Source of the DNA: CAZMXI01 sp964570205
GTDB lineage: Bacteria; Planctomycetota; Phycisphaerae; Tepidisphaerales; Tepidisphaeraceae
Assembly: GCA_964570205.1 (NCBI GenBank)
Contig: CAZMXI010000001.1
Location: forward strand, 12,881-76,880
Length of the DNA stretch: 64,000 bases
Direction: 5' to 3'
A program made the position numbers and the translations under genes. This document shows positions 56,858-64,000 of the stretch, one piece after another. The notes under the pieces were generated by a model. The model ran no database searches. It was not told the DNA's origin and saw nothing but the letters and a program-made list of their open reading frames with translations. Each line of letters starts with the position of its first letter. Position 1 is the first letter of the stretch.

Positions 56858-58858
56858 TCACTTGATGCTGATCACAAACGGCGCCACCAGCGCCACAGGC
56901 CGGCGCTGAAAGAGCTGCAGGACCTGCAACTGCTGCACGAGCAGCCGGCGTGTGTCGGCCGGCAACACCTGGAGCATCAGTCGGCCTTCAAGGCTCATCT
57001 GGGGCGTTGGCATCCGCGCTTCGGCATCGTTGTTGCCCATGAGCATGTCGGCCAGCGTCTTGGGCTGGGGGATGATCTTGATCCGGTACTCGCCCTTCAA
57101 ATCCGCCTCTTCGGCGGCATGGGCCAGCGCCTGCTCGATACCGCCGAGCTCGTCGACCATCCCAAGCTGCCTGGCCTGCTTGGCCAGGAAGACGCGGCCA
57201 TGGGCGACCTCATCGATGTCCTTGATGCGGTTGCGCCGGGTGGTCATGACGCGATCGACAAACTGATCGTAAGTCTGCTGCATCCAGTTGGTGATGATCC
57301 GGCGCTGCTTGTCGCTGAACGGCTGGCTCGAGCTGAAGAGCCCCGCGTTCTCGCCGCGCAAAAAGCTCTCGGTGTGCACTCCGAGCTTCTCGAACAGCCC
57401 CTGCATGACGAACTTGCCGCCAACCACGCCGATGGAGCCGACGATGGCCGAAGGGTCGGCGAAAATATGCTCGCCGGCACATGCGATGTAGTACCCGCCG
57501 CTGGCGGCCATTCCGCCGATGCTGACGATCAGCGGCTTTTCCCTGGCGGCGCGGCGGGCGGCCTGCCAGATCACCTCGCTGGCCGAAGCGCTGCCGCCGG
57601 GGGAATCGATCCGCAGGACGATGGCCTTGACCTCCGGATCGCGCGAGGCGATGCGAAACGCCTTGCGCAGGTCATCCGAGCCGGCGATGCTGCCGCCGAA
57701 CATGCTCTCGCCGCCCTCGCCATCGATGATCACTCCATCCACATAGATGATGGCGATGGCCGGACCCGAGGGCTCGGGAGGCTTCTTGGCCAATGCGGTG
57801 AACAGCGCGAACGGGTTCGAGAAATCCACTGGCTCGCGTTCGGGCGTGCCATAATGGTGGAGCAGGGCCACCTCCTTGCCCAGTTCCTTTTTCATCAGGT
57901 CGCGCAGGCCATCCTGATCGACCAGGTGGTCCACCAGGCCCTTCTGCTTGGCCTGGCGGGCAGGGATCATGACATTGCCGATGAGGTGCTCGGCATCGCT
58001 GCGGGGGAGGTTCCGGTGATAGCTGATGCCATCCACGATCTGCTCGTACAGGGCATCCACGAGCTTCTTCATCTCCCCCCGCATCTCCGCGCTCGGCTCG
58101 CTGCGCGTGTACTGCTCGTCAGCGCCTTTGTACTGGCCGATCTGGATGTAGTCGGCCTTGACGCCAACCTTGTCCATGAGGCCCTTGTAGAACATCGCCT
58201 CCATGCCGACGCCGGGGATCATGATCTCGCCGCCGCTGAGCATGCAGATGTCCTTCGATGCACTGGCGGCAATATATGTGGCCGTATCGAACGAATCGGC
58301 GTAGACGAAACTGCGTTTGCCGGCCTTGCGAAGGTCGGCCAGGGCATCTCGAACTTCCTGCGCCTGGGCAAGGCTGAGGTCCGTCGATCCCAGCGTAATC
58401 AGTACATGCTGCACCTGATCATCCTGCCTGGCCTCGCGAAGCCGGCGGAGCGTATCCTGGACTGTGGGCCGCGTGTCGCCCAAGATCGAGAAGTCGGCTG
58501 GCTTCTCGATAAGGGGTTCGTTCAGGTCGATGTGGGCGACGCTGATCTGCTCGCCGGCCCTCTGCCGCTGTGTTTGCCATCGAGCCACGAGATCGCGGAC
58601 GGAGGGCGCGCCGGCGGGCTGGGTGGCCGGGGGGCTGGCCAGGCGCTGAGGCGCGGCACCGGTGCGATCAGCCCGCCCGATCTCGATCGGACCCACCGGC
58701 TGGGTCTGGGGGCGGACCGCGACAGGCCTCGTGGCCGCCCTGGCGGGCAGGGCCGTCGCGGGCGCGGTCGTCGGTCGCTGCCTGGGTGGCCTGGTCGCTG
58801 ACTGGGCATAGACGCTTCCCGTGATGAACAAGACGATGGCAGCAACACGAACGCTCAT
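56858..58858 (-). CDS. sppA: Signal peptide peptidase SppA, 67K type (S49)
   Basis: 666 residues from the ATG at 58856-58858, with GGGAGAG upstream. A signal peptide or anchor (ends SVYAQS) and a ~60-residue Pro/Thr/Gln-rich linker precede two S49 repeats, as in E. coli SppA. The catalytic dyad is split: Lys K244 in GQYKGADEQYT of the N-terminal repeat and nucleophile Ser S453 in GMAASGGYYIA of the C-terminal repeat. DSPGGSASAS and GSIGVVGGK landmarks are present. It digests cleaved signal peptides at the membrane. The linker is an unusual addition. Convergent with clpB. Confidence 0.92.
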   Translation of the reverse strand: MSVRVAAIVLFITGSVYAQSATRPPRQRPTTAPATALPARAATRPVAVRPQTQPVGPIEIGRADRTGAAPQRLASPPATQPAGAPSVRDLVARWQTQRQRAGEQISVAHIDLNEPLIEKPADFSILGDTRPTVQDTLRRLREARQDDQVQHVLITLGSTDLSLAQAQEVRDALADLRKAGKRSFVYADSFDTATYIAASASKDICMLSGGEIMIPGVGMEAMFYKGLMDKVGVKADYIQIGQYKGADEQYTRSEPSAEMRGEMKKLVDALYEQIVDGISYHRNLPRSDAEHLIGNVMIPARQAKQKGLVDHLVDQDGLRDLMKKELGKEVALLHHYGTPEREPVDFSNPFALFTALAKKPPEPSGPAIAIIYVDGVIIDGEGGESMFGGSIAGSDDLRKAFRIASRDPEVKAIVLRIDSPGGSASASEVIWQAARRAAREKPLIVSIGGMAASGGYYIACAGEHIFADPSAIVGSIGVVGGKFVMQGLFEKLGVHTESFLRGENAGLFSSSQPFSDKQRRIITNWMQQTYDQFVDRVMTTRRNRIKDIDEVAHGRVFLAKQARQLGMVDELGGIEQALAHAAEEADLKGEYRIKIIPQPKTLADMLMGNNDAEARMPTPQMSLEGRLMLQVLPADTRRLLVQQLQVLQLFQRRPVALVAPFVISIK

Positions 58859-59135
58859 ATTCTCTCCCAAAGGGGTAGGGACAGCGACCACATCCTATGT
58901 CGGTCAGATTTCGTCATCAATGGAATTTCCCTTTTTGCGGTCGGCCGATGGAGAGGATCAGCGCCTGCGGCGTCGCGATTATGGGGCGACTGGGGCATTT
59001 GCGCAATTGACCCTTGCCCGGCGAACGCAGCCGCTTGCCTCGGACGGGCTCAAGTGCGATATTGCCGGGCTGCGGGATGGGGTGCCGGCGCCGTCCCGCC
59101 GCGTGCACAGGTGCGTCGGCGGAGGAGCCTGTCGA

Positions 59136-60416
59136 ATGACGAACGCAAATCAACAAGCGGATCAGGGTATTTCGAGACGTCAGGTGATGCAGGGTGCTGC
59201 GGCCGTTCTGGCAGCGGCGGCCACTATGCCGGTCTATGCCCAGGGCACCGGCAAGCTGCGCCTGGGACTGTTGGGGTGTGGAAAACGAGGGACGGGCGCC
59301 ATTCGCGATGCCCTGCAGTCAGCGCCGGAACTGGAAGTAACGGCCGTCGCCGACGTTTTTCAAGCCGCCGCCGAGGGAGCAAGAGAAGGCCTGAAAAGGG
59401 ATGGCCGGTTCGGCCCGATGACCAAGATCACGCCCGAGACGACCTTCTGGGGATTCGACGCCTACCAGAAGCTCGTGGCCGGCCCCGTCGATGTGGTGCT
59501 GATCTGCACGCCGCCGGGCTTCAGGCCGGCGCAGTTCTCGGCCGCCATCGAGGCCGGCAAGCACGTGTTCATGGAGAAGCCCGTGGGCGTTGACCCGGTG
59601 GGCATCCGCAAGGTGCTGGCGGCGGCGGAACTGGCCGATCAGAAGAAATTGAATGTCGTGGCCGGCACTCAGCGCCGCCACCATCCCGCTTACCAGGAGA
59701 CCATTGCCAAGATCCACGAGGGCGCCATCGGAGATATCACGTCGGCGGCCGCGTATTGGATCGGCGACTACGATTACTATCCTCTGGTGAAGAAGAAGCC
59801 CGAATGGTCGGACATGGAGTGGCAGCTCCGCAACTGGAACTATTTCACCTGGCTGAGCGGCGACCACATCGTCGAGCAGCATGTCCACAACCTCGACGTT
59901 ATGAACTGGCTGTTCAAGGGTCCGCCGGTGAAGGCCATCGGCCTGGGTGGCCGGCAGCAGCGGACGCAGCCCGAGGCCGGGCACATCTATGATCATTTTG
60001 CCGTTGAATATGAGTGGCCCAACGGGGTCAAGGTGACCAGCATGTGCCGGCAGATGGCCAAGTGCCCCAGCCGGGTCTCCGAATGGGCGGTCGGCACCAA
60101 GGGGCGCAGCAACTGCGCCAGCGAGATTTGGGGCGAGAACCCGTTCCGCAGCAACAAGAACGTCAATCCATATGTGCAGGAGCACACGAACCTGATCCAG
60201 GCGATCCGGACCGGCAAGCGCATCAACGAAGGCAAGAACGTCGCGGAAAGCACGCTGACGGCGATTCTCGGCCGGATGTGCTGCTACACCGGGCGAGAAA
60301 TCCAGTACCGGTGGGTGATGAACGGCTCGAAGCTGGACCTGATGCCCAAGAATCTGGAATTCGGAGCCGTTGAGGTCCCGGCGGTGCCGATCCCGGGAGA
60401 GACCGAGTTGATTTAG
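59136..60416 (+). CDS. Tat-exported Gfo/Idh/MocA family oxidoreductase, second copy
   Basis: 426 residues from the ATG at 59136, preceded by GGAGGAG; the long upstream open frame overlaps the sppA start region. A Tat signal (SRRQVMQGAAAV ... MPVYAQ) leads to a Rossmann domain with LRLGLLGCGKRGTGA and the catalytic-region MEKPVGVDP. The C-terminal alpha/beta domain carries GDHIVEQHVHNLDVMNW with the family His. Similar in build to the protein at 17517 but in a different place and not tandem. Substrate unknown; probably modified sugar alcohols or inositols. A strong terminator follows. Confidence 0.9.
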   Translation: MTNANQQADQGISRRQVMQGAAAVLAAAATMPVYAQGTGKLRLGLLGCGKRGTGAIRDALQSAPELEVTAVADVFQAAAEGAREGLKRDGRFGPMTKITPETTFWGFDAYQKLVAGPVDVVLICTPPGFRPAQFSAAIEAGKHVFMEKPVGVDPVGIRKVLAAAELADQKKLNVVAGTQRRHHPAYQETIAKIHEGAIGDITSAAAYWIGDYDYYPLVKKKPEWSDMEWQLRNWNYFTWLSGDHIVEQHVHNLDVMNWLFKGPPVKAIGLGGRQQRTQPEAGHIYDHFAVEYEWPNGVKVTSMCRQMAKCPSRVSEWAVGTKGRSNCASEIWGENPFRSNKNVNPYVQEHTNLIQAIRTGKRINEGKNVAESTLTAILGRMCCYTGREIQYRWVMNGSKLDLMPKNLEFGAVEVPAVPIPGETELI

Positions 60417-60458
60417 GCCGAATAGCCGCCGATGAAATCGGCCTTGAATCGCAGATCG

Positions 60459-60490
60459 GGCCTGGCAGGGTAGCCTGCCAGGCCTTTTTT
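60459..60490 (+). terminator. Strong intrinsic terminator after the Gfo/Idh gene
   Basis: Perfect 11-bp stem GGCCTGGCAGG (60459-60469) and CCTGCCAGGCC (60474-60484), loop GTAG, then six T. It separates the oxidoreductase from the chemotaxis operon. Confidence 0.92.
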
Positions 60491-60713
60491 CGCGTGGTAT
60501 CGGGGGGTTCATTCGCAAAGGGCGGACAAAACTAGAGCAAACCCCAGTCATCGGGGGGCCCGACTTCACCGAACTAAGAGACCAGAGCACCGAATACACT
60601 GGTGCATCTCCTGAAGCGCGATGCTGCTGAACGGACTTCATGGTGTGCAATGGAGATGGTGCGCGCCGGAGCCACCCCACATGCTCCGGGCTGACAGGAA
60701 CAGGGAATCCGTC

Positions 60714-62762
60714 ATGGCCGACCTGAACACACTGACCGAACGCCTTGCTGCCGCGACCGCCAGCGCGGACGCTGACGACCTGTCAGGCCTTGCAGCGCTT
60801 CATACGCTATTTCAGGATCTGGAGCGACAGGCGGGCGAGAAACAAAGCGATGCGGCGTCGGACGCCGTGCGGACGCGCGCCAGGCAAGCCGGGCATGTGT
60901 TGGAAAGCATTATTCTGCATGAAGTTGAGGACGATGAGGCCTCATTGCGACAGATCGAAGCGATGGTGACGGAGATCCAGCAGGTCTTGGATCCCGCATC
61001 GCGAGCGGACGTGCCATTGCCGGCGCCGACCGTGACATCGACGCCAGAAGCGCCTACCTCCGAACCGGCGCCAGCCTCCATCGACGCCGAGCCAACGCTG
61101 GGAGCGGATGATGTCCCGCTCGTACTGGAGTTCATTACTGAGGCGAACGGACACATCGAGTCGGCCGAAGCGCAGGTTCTGAAGCTTGAGGAGCATCCGG
61201 AGGATTCGGAAGCCGTCAACGCCATTTTCCGAGGCTTCCACACGATCAAAGGCGTGGCGGGCTTCCTGAATCTTCGCCAGATCGGTTCCCTGGCCCATGC
61301 GGCCGAGAGCATGCTTGACAAGGCCCGCAAAGGGGAACTGAAACTCAGCGGAGCGGCGATTGATCTGGTTCTGGAGGCCATCGACCGGATGAAGATGCTG
61401 GTTGCCGACCTGGGCCAGGCGGTGGGGCAGGGCAGGCCGATCGCAACGATAGACGAACTGCCGGATCTGCTGATCCGTCTGCGGGTGTGCGCAGACAGCG
61501 CTTCAGTCCAACAGGCGCACCGCGAACCAGCGCCGACGACAACGGTGGAGGCCAGGCCGGCAGCGGCCATGGCGACTCCAACGGGTCCGTCAACGACTGA
61601 TGCCACCGTGAAAGTGGCGACGGATCGCCTGGACAACCTGATCAACATGGTCGGCGAACTGGTGATCGCCGAATCGATGGTCCGACAGGATGTCGGCCAG
61701 CACCTTGGAGGCGACCTGCGTCTGGCTCGCGACGTTTCGCACCTGGGGAAGATCACGCGATCACTCCAGGAACTGTCGATGTCGATGAGGATGGTGCCGA
61801 TCCAGGGCGTGTTTCAGAAAATGGCCCGGCTTGTGCGAGACCTGTCGCGGAAGGCCATGAAGCAGGTGGAGTTCGTGAGCATCGGCGGCGAGACGGAGCT
61901 CGACCGCAATGTGGTCGAGGCGATCGGCGATCCGCTGGTGCACATGGTGCGCAATTCCGTGGACCACGGCATCGAGAGTCCCGAAGAGCGCACCCAGGCA
62001 GGCAAGCCGGCATCCGGCCGCGTGGAGCTTCGAGCGCACCACCAGGCCGGCAATATCGTTATCGAGATCCGAGACGATGGCAAAGGCCTGAACCGGGATA
62101 GGATCTTCCGGAAGGCCGTGGACGCCGGGTTGGTTCGCGAGGACCAGACCCTGACCGACCAGGAAGTCTATCGTCTGATCTTCCATGCGGGGCTCTCGAC
62201 GGCGGAGAAAGTGACTGACATCTCCGGGCGGGGCGTCGGAATGGACGTGGTCAGGCGGAACATAGAGGCTTTGCGAGGACGCATTGAAATCGCCTCTACC
62301 CCAGGCGTCGGCTCCACCTTCACGATCTGCCTGCCGTTGACGCTGGCGGTGATTGACGGCCTGGTGGTTAAAGTCGGCACCCATCGCTACATCCTGCCAC
62401 TGACCAGTATTGAGCAGAGCCTGCGGCCGACGGCGGCGCAGATTGCGACAGTCCAGGGACGGGGCGAGATGTGCATGATGCGCGGCGAACTGCTGCCGCT
62501 GGTCCGGCTGCATCGGCTGTTCAACGTCCGGCCGCTGGCCGAGGACCCGACCGCGGCGATTGTCGTGATCGTGCAGGACAATCAGCGCCGTTGCGGGATT
62601 CTCGTGGATGAGTTGCTCGGACAGCAGCAGGTGGTCATCAAGTCGCTGGGCGAACTGCTGGGATCGGTGCCGGGCATCTCCGGCGGCGCGATCCTGGGCG
62701 ATGGAAACGTCAGCATGATCCTGGACGTGCCGGGCCTGATTGACCTGGCTCTCAACAGATGA
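60714..62762 (+). CDS. cheA: Chemotaxis histidine kinase CheA
   Basis: 682 residues from the ATG at 60714. A cytoplasmic kinase that phosphorylates response regulators in response to chemoreceptors. An unusual N-terminal ~135 residues (helix-rich, then a Pro/Thr linker) precede the HPt domain, whose phosphorylated His is H176 (FHTIKGVAGF). Then come a dimerisation helix pair (LDNLINMVGELVIAESM), the ATPase domain (N box HMVRNSVDHGIESPEER; G1 IRDDGKGL; G2 GRGVGMDVV) and a CheW-like C-terminal domain (YILPLTSIEQSL). No P2 domain is evident. cheW follows immediately. Confidence 0.94.
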   Translation: MADLNTLTERLAAATASADADDLSGLAALHTLFQDLERQAGEKQSDAASDAVRTRARQAGHVLESIILHEVEDDEASLRQIEAMVTEIQQVLDPASRADVPLPAPTVTSTPEAPTSEPAPASIDAEPTLGADDVPLVLEFITEANGHIESAEAQVLKLEEHPEDSEAVNAIFRGFHTIKGVAGFLNLRQIGSLAHAAESMLDKARKGELKLSGAAIDLVLEAIDRMKMLVADLGQAVGQGRPIATIDELPDLLIRLRVCADSASVQQAHREPAPTTTVEARPAAAMATPTGPSTTDATVKVATDRLDNLINMVGELVIAESMVRQDVGQHLGGDLRLARDVSHLGKITRSLQELSMSMRMVPIQGVFQKMARLVRDLSRKAMKQVEFVSIGGETELDRNVVEAIGDPLVHMVRNSVDHGIESPEERTQAGKPASGRVELRAHHQAGNIVIEIRDDGKGLNRDRIFRKAVDAGLVREDQTLTDQEVYRLIFHAGLSTAEKVTDISGRGVGMDVVRRNIEALRGRIEIASTPGVGSTFTICLPLTLAVIDGLVVKVGTHRYILPLTSIEQSLRPTAAQIATVQGRGEMCMMRGELLPLVRLHRLFNVRPLAEDPTAAIVVIVQDNQRRCGILVDELLGQQQVVIKSLGELLGSVPGISGGAILGDGNVSMILDVPGLIDLALNR

Positions 62763-62800
62763 ACGCAAAGGGGCGGGAATCCGCCCGAAGGAGACCCATT

Positions 62801-63316
62801 GTGAGCACTGCAACCATGATCGAAACCTCAGCCCGAAAGGCCGACACCCGGGGCGGAAAGTACCTGACCTTCGCACTGGGCAAGGAGGAATACGGGCTGG
62901 AGATCCTCAAGGTCCGCGAGATTATCGGATACATGGAAATCACGGCCGTGCCCCGCACCCCATCGTACGTGAAAGGGGTCATCAACCTCCGCGGCCAGGT
63001 CATCGCGGTGGTCGATCTGCGCAGCAAGTTTGATATGGAGACCGCGCAGCGGACCGACCAAACCTGCATCATCGTCGTGGAGATCCGCCACGGCGACCGC
63101 AAGCTGAGCACCGGCATCATCGTAGATCGCGTCAGCGAGGTGCTGGACATCGCCAGCGAGAAGATCGAAGACGCCCCCAGCTTCGGGACTTCGGTCAACA
63201 CCGACTTCATCCTGGGCATGGGCAAGATCGGGGACAACGTCAAGATTCTACTGGATATCGACAAGGTGCTGGGCGGCGGCGAGTTGCTGGGCGCCATCGG
63301 CGACACGCAGGAATAG
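62801..63316 (+). CDS. cheW: Chemotaxis coupling protein CheW
   Basis: 171 residues using GTG at 62801, because AAGGAG lies at 62788-62793 with correct spacing; an ATG at 62759 that overlaps the cheA stop has no such site and would add 14 residues. It links CheA to chemoreceptors. CheW fold landmarks: YLTFALGKEEYGLEI, VKGVINLRGQVIAVVDLRSKF and IIVDRVSEVLDI. Translational continuity with cheA (overlapping frame) and the receptor gene downstream indicate an operon. Confidence 0.93.
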   Translation: MSTATMIETSARKADTRGGKYLTFALGKEEYGLEILKVREIIGYMEITAVPRTPSYVKGVINLRGQVIAVVDLRSKFDMETAQRTDQTCIIVVEIRHGDRKLSTGIIVDRVSEVLDIASEKIEDAPSFGTSVNTDFILGMGKIGDNVKILLDIDKVLGGGELLGAIGDTQE

Positions 63317-63530
63317 CGGCAATGTATGCGGTTCCACCACGTGCCGCACCGCCGCTCAACACAGAGTGACTGAAGAAGAGTGGAAGGTCCATCACCGGGC
63401 CAAGCGGGAGGTTCTAGACAATCCCGGCCACCGCTTCGATCCATACACGACGACGGCGCGGAGCAGATGCGCCGGATTTTGGCAACCAACGGAATTCTGA
63501 GACATCCTCACGCAACGGAAAGAGAACGCT

Positions 63531-64000
63531 ATGAACCTCACGATTGGCAAACGCATCACACTGGGCTTCTTCATCGCGATCGGCATCACCGCAGCGCTGG
63601 GTGCGTTCACCTACCTGCGGCTTGCCGGGGCCGCTAACGACCTCCAGATCATGACCGGACAGTACGTGCCGGCCGCCGCTCTGAGCGGCAACATCTCCAT
63701 GCTGGTGCGTCAGAACTACGGGCGCATCGCACAACACGTGTTCGCCGAGACGCCGGCGGACATGGAACGCTGGAATACCTTGATCATGGAAGACAGCACA
63801 GCCATCGCTGGCGTCTACAAGGAATACGAGCAGAAGATCACCGACCCCAAAGCCAGGCAATTGCTTGAGGCCACGCTGGAAAGCCGCAAGGAATTCCTCG
63901 CGGCCCGGAAGGTCGTGCTGGACGCCAGCACCGCCGGGAAGAAGAAGGAAGCCGCCGACGCGTTCCAGACGCGACTTCGCGACGCCCTGCTGGACTACAT
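63531..64000 (+). CDS. Methyl-accepting chemotaxis protein, C-terminus off the window edge
   Basis: The frame opens at ATG 63531 (AAAGAGA upstream) and runs beyond base 64000, so only ~156 residues are seen. An N-terminal membrane helix (ITLGFFIAIGITAALGAFTYL) is followed by a helical segment typical of the four-helix-bundle sensory domain of chemoreceptors (YVPAAALSGNISMLVRQNY, EYEQKITDPKARQLLE). HAMP and signalling domains would lie outside the window. The position after cheA-cheW supports this assignment. The 214 bases before it hold no recognisable element. Confidence 0.8.
   Translation, partial: MNLTIGKRITLGFFIAIGITAALGAFTYLRLAGAANDLQIMTGQYVPAAALSGNISMLVRQNYGRIAQHVFAETPADMERWNTLIMEDSTAIAGVYKEYEQKITDPKARQLLEATLESRKEFLAARKVVLDASTAGKKKEAADAFQTRLRDALLDY

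Overview
The window is about 64 kb of high-GC DNA with two 10-N scaffold gaps (20333-20342 and 55040-55049), so it probably comes from a draft or metagenome assembly. Gene content points to Planctomycetota, perhaps Phycisphaerae-like: Tat-targeted Gfo/Idh oxidoreductases, a secreted sulfatase, a DUF1080 protein, a PEP-CTERM protein, a MoxR-DUF58-BatA cluster and Thr/Gln/Pro-rich (ATQPA-like) low-complexity tails on several proteins. This placement is inferred from content, not from a phylogenetic marker.

Layout. 1-6831: an edge-truncated membrane-anchored protein on the minus strand, a small TM protein, then a three-gene export cluster (large membrane protein, ABC ATPase, double-length ABC-2 permease). 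6896-14103: a sialidase; ileS with a likely leader-peptide attenuator, coupled to purN; an aldo/keto reductase; truD. 14202-17424: a probable light-response island (fasciclin-domain protein, DUF378 protein, CarH-like MerR/B12 regulator, class II photolyase). 17517-28490: Tat-Gfo/Idh oxidoreductase, LOG-family hydrolase, a TonB-domain protein cut by a gap, methyltransferase, cysS, nucleotide-sugar dehydrogenase, copper ATPase and an extremely acidic small protein. 28615-35927: secreted carbohydrate-related genes (DUF1080, PEP-CTERM, DUF362, sulfatase, GH13-like). 35989-37776: lepA.

38024-52868 is a single co-directional minus-strand run of eight genes: MoxR ATPase, DUF58 protein, BatA-like and second VWA-like membrane proteins, a 1390-residue coiled-coil membrane protein, two tandem secreted prenyltransferase-fold paralogs and an NPCBM protein, ending at a hairpin. 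53096-58858: mutM, clpB (cut by a gap) and sppA. 59136-60416: a second Tat-Gfo/Idh oxidoreductase with a strong terminator. 60714-64000: a chemotaxis operon (cheA, cheW and an edge-truncated chemoreceptor).

The most interesting regulatory element is upstream of ileS: promoter, a 21-codon ORF with three Ile codons in five positions, an alternative hairpin, an intrinsic terminator and a perfect 7-nt complementarity between leader and terminator loop. No tRNA, rRNA, CRISPR array, insertion sequence or phage gene was recognised. No intergenic stretch exceeds 300 bases; the longest (60417-60713) holds a terminator and otherwise nothing I can identify.
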